Below, in pieces: positions 62,044 through 64,000 of a DNA stretch of 64,000 nucleotides. Location of the stretch: positions 82,860,543-82,924,542 of the forward strand of contig OX465281.1 in NCBI GenBank assembly GCA_949987705.1. Reading direction: 5' to 3'. Made by a program: the position numbers and the translations under genes. The notes beneath the pieces are model-generated. The model saw nothing but the letters and a program-made list of their open reading frames with translations, was not told where the DNA came from and did no database searches. Position 1 is the first letter of the stretch. The number at the start of each line of letters is the position of its first letter. The DNA is from Thereva unica (Eukaryota; Arthropoda; Insecta; Diptera; Therevidae).

Positions 62044-62639
62044 AGTTTTGAACCGGAAGACATTTTGATCTGAAAATTTACAGAAACTGCCTTAAGGATT
62101 TGGCTACAATGTAGTTTAGCCAAAAAATCGAATTTCAAAAATCTATAACACAACTTTTCGACTAGAAAAAAAAGTCTGACGAATCTGTTGGAAATTTTTT
62201 AAACATTCGCCATTTTGTTTTTAAATGATGTAACCAGTTCGGTTAAAGTTTTATATTTAGGGAATTAGTCAAACTAGATTATGTTAAAATTTGAAATTGA
62301 TATCTGCAATATCAACAGAGATATAGCGAGATAAAGTGAAAAATTCGTTCAAACCGCACTTACGAAAAAAAGGCATTTTCATGATTTTTTTATATGTTGG
62401 CCATGTCCAAACTTCGGTCAAAATCAACTGCAGATGCATTTTTCCATCCTCTATCGATTGCAATTAGTCTCAACCGGTTATCTCATTTCCATCACTTTTT
62501 TCATTTCTAGAGCACTTTTTGGGGATTCGCCGCAGGCCTATTAGGTTAGTCTGGATGGTGCGTGAATAGATGTCGATGAACTTTGCGTTTGTTGGTTTGA
62601 TGATTTGGGCTCAACAACTCTGTGTTCTATTTATTTACG

Positions 62640-62885
62640 AGGGGGAGGTACGTAGTGGGCCGGGAATGGCCGAGTTGGCTAGTTTTGGCAAAAAAAAGGT
62701 GCGTGTAGGTAAACGCGATAAAAGTGGGCTGCTACATTCCTACCGTGGATTGAAGGGTTTATAGAGGAGCAGAAGTGTTTTGCACCTTATTCAGCCTAGC
62801 CAAGCTTGTTTTGAGGTGCCCGCGCAGATGTACGAGTTATATTCAAGGCGGAATGTAGGACTTGCAGATTGCAGCTGGCTGAAGG
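62640..62885 (-). pseudogene. Decayed LINE E fragment
   Basis: gggctgctacattcctac, tttgcaccttattcag and gagttatattcaaggcg occur in the same order and spacing as in LINE E at 10985-11290. No frame is kept. 62351-62639 and 62886-63033 hold nothing I recognise. Confidence 0.65.
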
Positions 62886-63212
62886 AGGGATTTGCGTCTC
62901 TTGAGGAATCTCAAGCATTGATTAGCTTGTTTGGCGATTTGGAATGTGATTACTCCATCACATATCTCGGGCCTTATTCTCTATTACAATATTGTCATAA
63001 TTTAACGAAATTAGCCGAAACAGTATTCTTTTATTACTCTGGGTCTACACCGGCTTTTTATACTGTCACAACAAATGTTCTGTCAGTGAAATGTCTTGTG
63101 TAGACCAAAAAGTTTTGCCATTTATGACGACAAGACGGCTTTGACAAAACATTTTTGTTGCCATTGGAGCTAACATTTTTCAAGGGAGTTATTTGATATT
63201 TGGCGAGGTAAA

Positions 63213-63566
63213 ATGGCGGAATTTAAACTTTGTAAGTCCGAGACAATAAAATTAATTAATAATTATCGCGAACGGGACTGCCTTTGGAATATGAGTTCCA
63301 AATATTATAAACGACTTGACTTAAAGAAGAAAGCGTGGGATGAAATCGCCAATGAGTTTCGGACAACAGTGGACGCGGTCAATAAAAAGTTGAAGGCACT
63401 GAGGTCTACATACATATGTGCAGGACCAACTCTTGAAAGAAATTCTAAAGAGCGATACGAATCTCCCGTCGCAATAAATCTAAGTGTGATTGCGAGCCGA
63501 ACTCTGGGTGATATAGCGTATCTCATGGATGTGTTCTTCTTTGTTATGAAGGGTCGAATCTTATAG
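63213..63566 (+). CDS. MADF-domain DNA-binding protein of a PIF/Harbinger element, 117 residues
   Basis: MAEFKLCKSETIKLINNYRE starts a MADF (Myb/SANT-like) fold: ETIKLINNYRERDCLWN, KKAWDEIANEF, AVNKKLKALRSTY supply the three helices. PIF/Harbinger elements encode such an accessory DNA-binding protein beside the transposase. The last third (residues about 80-117) is unlike a MADF protein and includes VFFFVMKGRIL, so the frame probably runs into a deletion junction. Could instead be a captured host gene, but the TIR context favours the accessory role. Confidence 0.78.
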   Translation: MAEFKLCKSETIKLINNYRERDCLWNMSSKYYKRLDLKKKAWDEIANEFRTTVDAVNKKLKALRSTYICAGPTLERNSKERYESPVAINLSVIASRTLGDIAYLMDVFFFVMKGRIL

Positions 63567-63655
63567 TTAATTAATTTGAATACGTTTATGTATTTTTAAA
63601 CAATAAAAGGCATAGTTTACCAAACAAAAAACTTCTTCGAATTGATGAACATTCA

Positions 63656-63838
63656 TACGGCAGAAGTTTTTGTAATCTTTCTCATCCGTGGCCCTTTAAT
63701 AAATTTGCCTCAGTTCGGATTCACCCAAATTTTCCTTTTTTTTCTACATTTCCCCAATTCCTCTTTCTCCATTTCTTCTAGGCATTGTAACGCGATAATT
63801 TTTACGATATCAAAACGTTGTTCTTTACTTAAAGCCAT
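63656..63838 (-). pseudogene. PIF/Harbinger transposase, N-terminal remnant
   Basis: From ATG at 63838 the minus strand reads MALSKEQRFDIVKIIALQ, then EEELGKCRKKRKIWVNPN, which fits the first residues of PIF/Harbinger transposases (basic segment followed by W-V-x-P). The frame stops at 63710 and further text to about 63656 is out of frame. The DDE domain is missing. Confidence 0.65.
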
Positions 63839-64000
63839 ATTGGCAAAAGAATTGTTTTGACACATTCTGCCCACAAACTTAAAAAATCTGAAAATGTCAT
63901 TAATCGTCAAACAAATGTTAAGACAGTGAAAAAAGCCGGTGTAGACCCAGGGTTACAATATTGGCATTCATTAGCATAAAAATTTAATGAAATTGGCAAA

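Larger units (their letters stand above)
59241..62350. mobile_element. Element with 310-bp terminal inverted repeats
   Basis: Left arm 59241-59550 and right arm 62044-62350 mirror each other closely (gaacgaaa, actttatctcgctatatct, then ttgatattgcagatatcaat, and inward cagatcaaaatgtcctccgg). The interior holds a MITE (59578-60066) and a decayed cysteine-rich gene. No transposase of a known superfamily; TSD not found. Confidence 0.7.
63037..63952. mobile_element. PIF/Harbinger deletion derivative with MADF gene (916 bp)
   Basis: TIRs read CTCTGGGTCTACACCGGC and, on the other end, CCCTGGGTCTACACCGGC, continuing into ttttt and ctgtc. TTA stands on both sides (63034-63036, 63953-63955), as PIF/Harbinger duplications do. 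It contains a MADF-domain gene (plus) and the first part of the transposase (minus), facing each other; the catalytic part is deleted. Confidence 0.85.

Overview
The window looks like a piece of a large, repeat-rich insect genome. The organism is inferred from element types: errantivirus-like and mag-like Ty3/gypsy elements, RTE-type and CR1/Jockey-type LINEs, a P element, Transib, hAT and PIF/Harbinger pieces, and long (TA)n tracts. I see no host gene that is clearly outside a mobile element, and no tRNA, rRNA or CRISPR array. Almost all of the 64 kb is mobile DNA in several nested layers. Many boundaries can be set to the base by target-site duplications (TSDs), terminal repeats or restored reading frames.

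Layout. 1-2684: 5'-truncated RTE-type LINE A on the minus strand, running off the left edge. 2685-13127: broken errantivirus-like element (Gypsy-1, minus), split by a Transib-type non-autonomous element (2920-3730), a hAT element (6408-9961) and a LINE 3' fragment. 13193-17157: giant inverted repeat built of a 128-bp satellite with (TA)n at its flanks and centre. 17198-22709: intact mag-like LTR retrotransposon with one 1367-residue Gag-Pol frame and LTRs that look identical. 22774-28050: second large palindrome, carrying an inverted, rearranged LINE B. 28731-38677: errantivirus-like element (Gypsy-2) with gag, a remnant integrase, an uninterrupted Ulp1/SENP-type SUMO protease reading frame and a broken env. 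It is itself interrupted by a hAT-type non-autonomous element that hosts LINE C copy 1. 39357-41672: chimera of a BEL/Pao integrase fragment and LINE B reverse transcriptase. 43.7-46.2 kb: small TIR elements. 47505-48640: P element reduced to a THAP protein. 49.1-58.3 kb: CR1/Jockey-type LINE D, interrupted by a 900-bp palindrome and LINE C copy 2, and containing a 1260-bp tandem duplication. 59.2-62.35 kb: inverted-repeat element around a decayed cysteine-rich gene. 63037-63952: PIF/Harbinger derivative keeping a MADF gene and the start of its transposase.

Most notable observations. (1) A SENP/Ulp1 cysteine protease with its His, Asp, Gln and Cys residues sits between integrase and env of Gypsy-2. 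(2) HDV-like self-cleaving ribozymes can be folded by eye at the 5' ends of LINE B and LINE C, and the predicted cleavage site falls at the 5' junction of the element. (3) A BEL/Pao-integrase/LINE-RT chimera occurs twice with the same two junctions; one copy lies in an insertion whose structure suggests template jumping followed by twin priming. (4) A Transib-type element starts with the V(D)J heptamer CACAGTG and has a CGTCG TSD. (5) The P element resembles the Drosophila KP repressor element in layout.

Limits: everything was read by eye. Repeat-family names are assigned from motifs and TSDs, not from database searches, and boundaries without a TSD are approximate.
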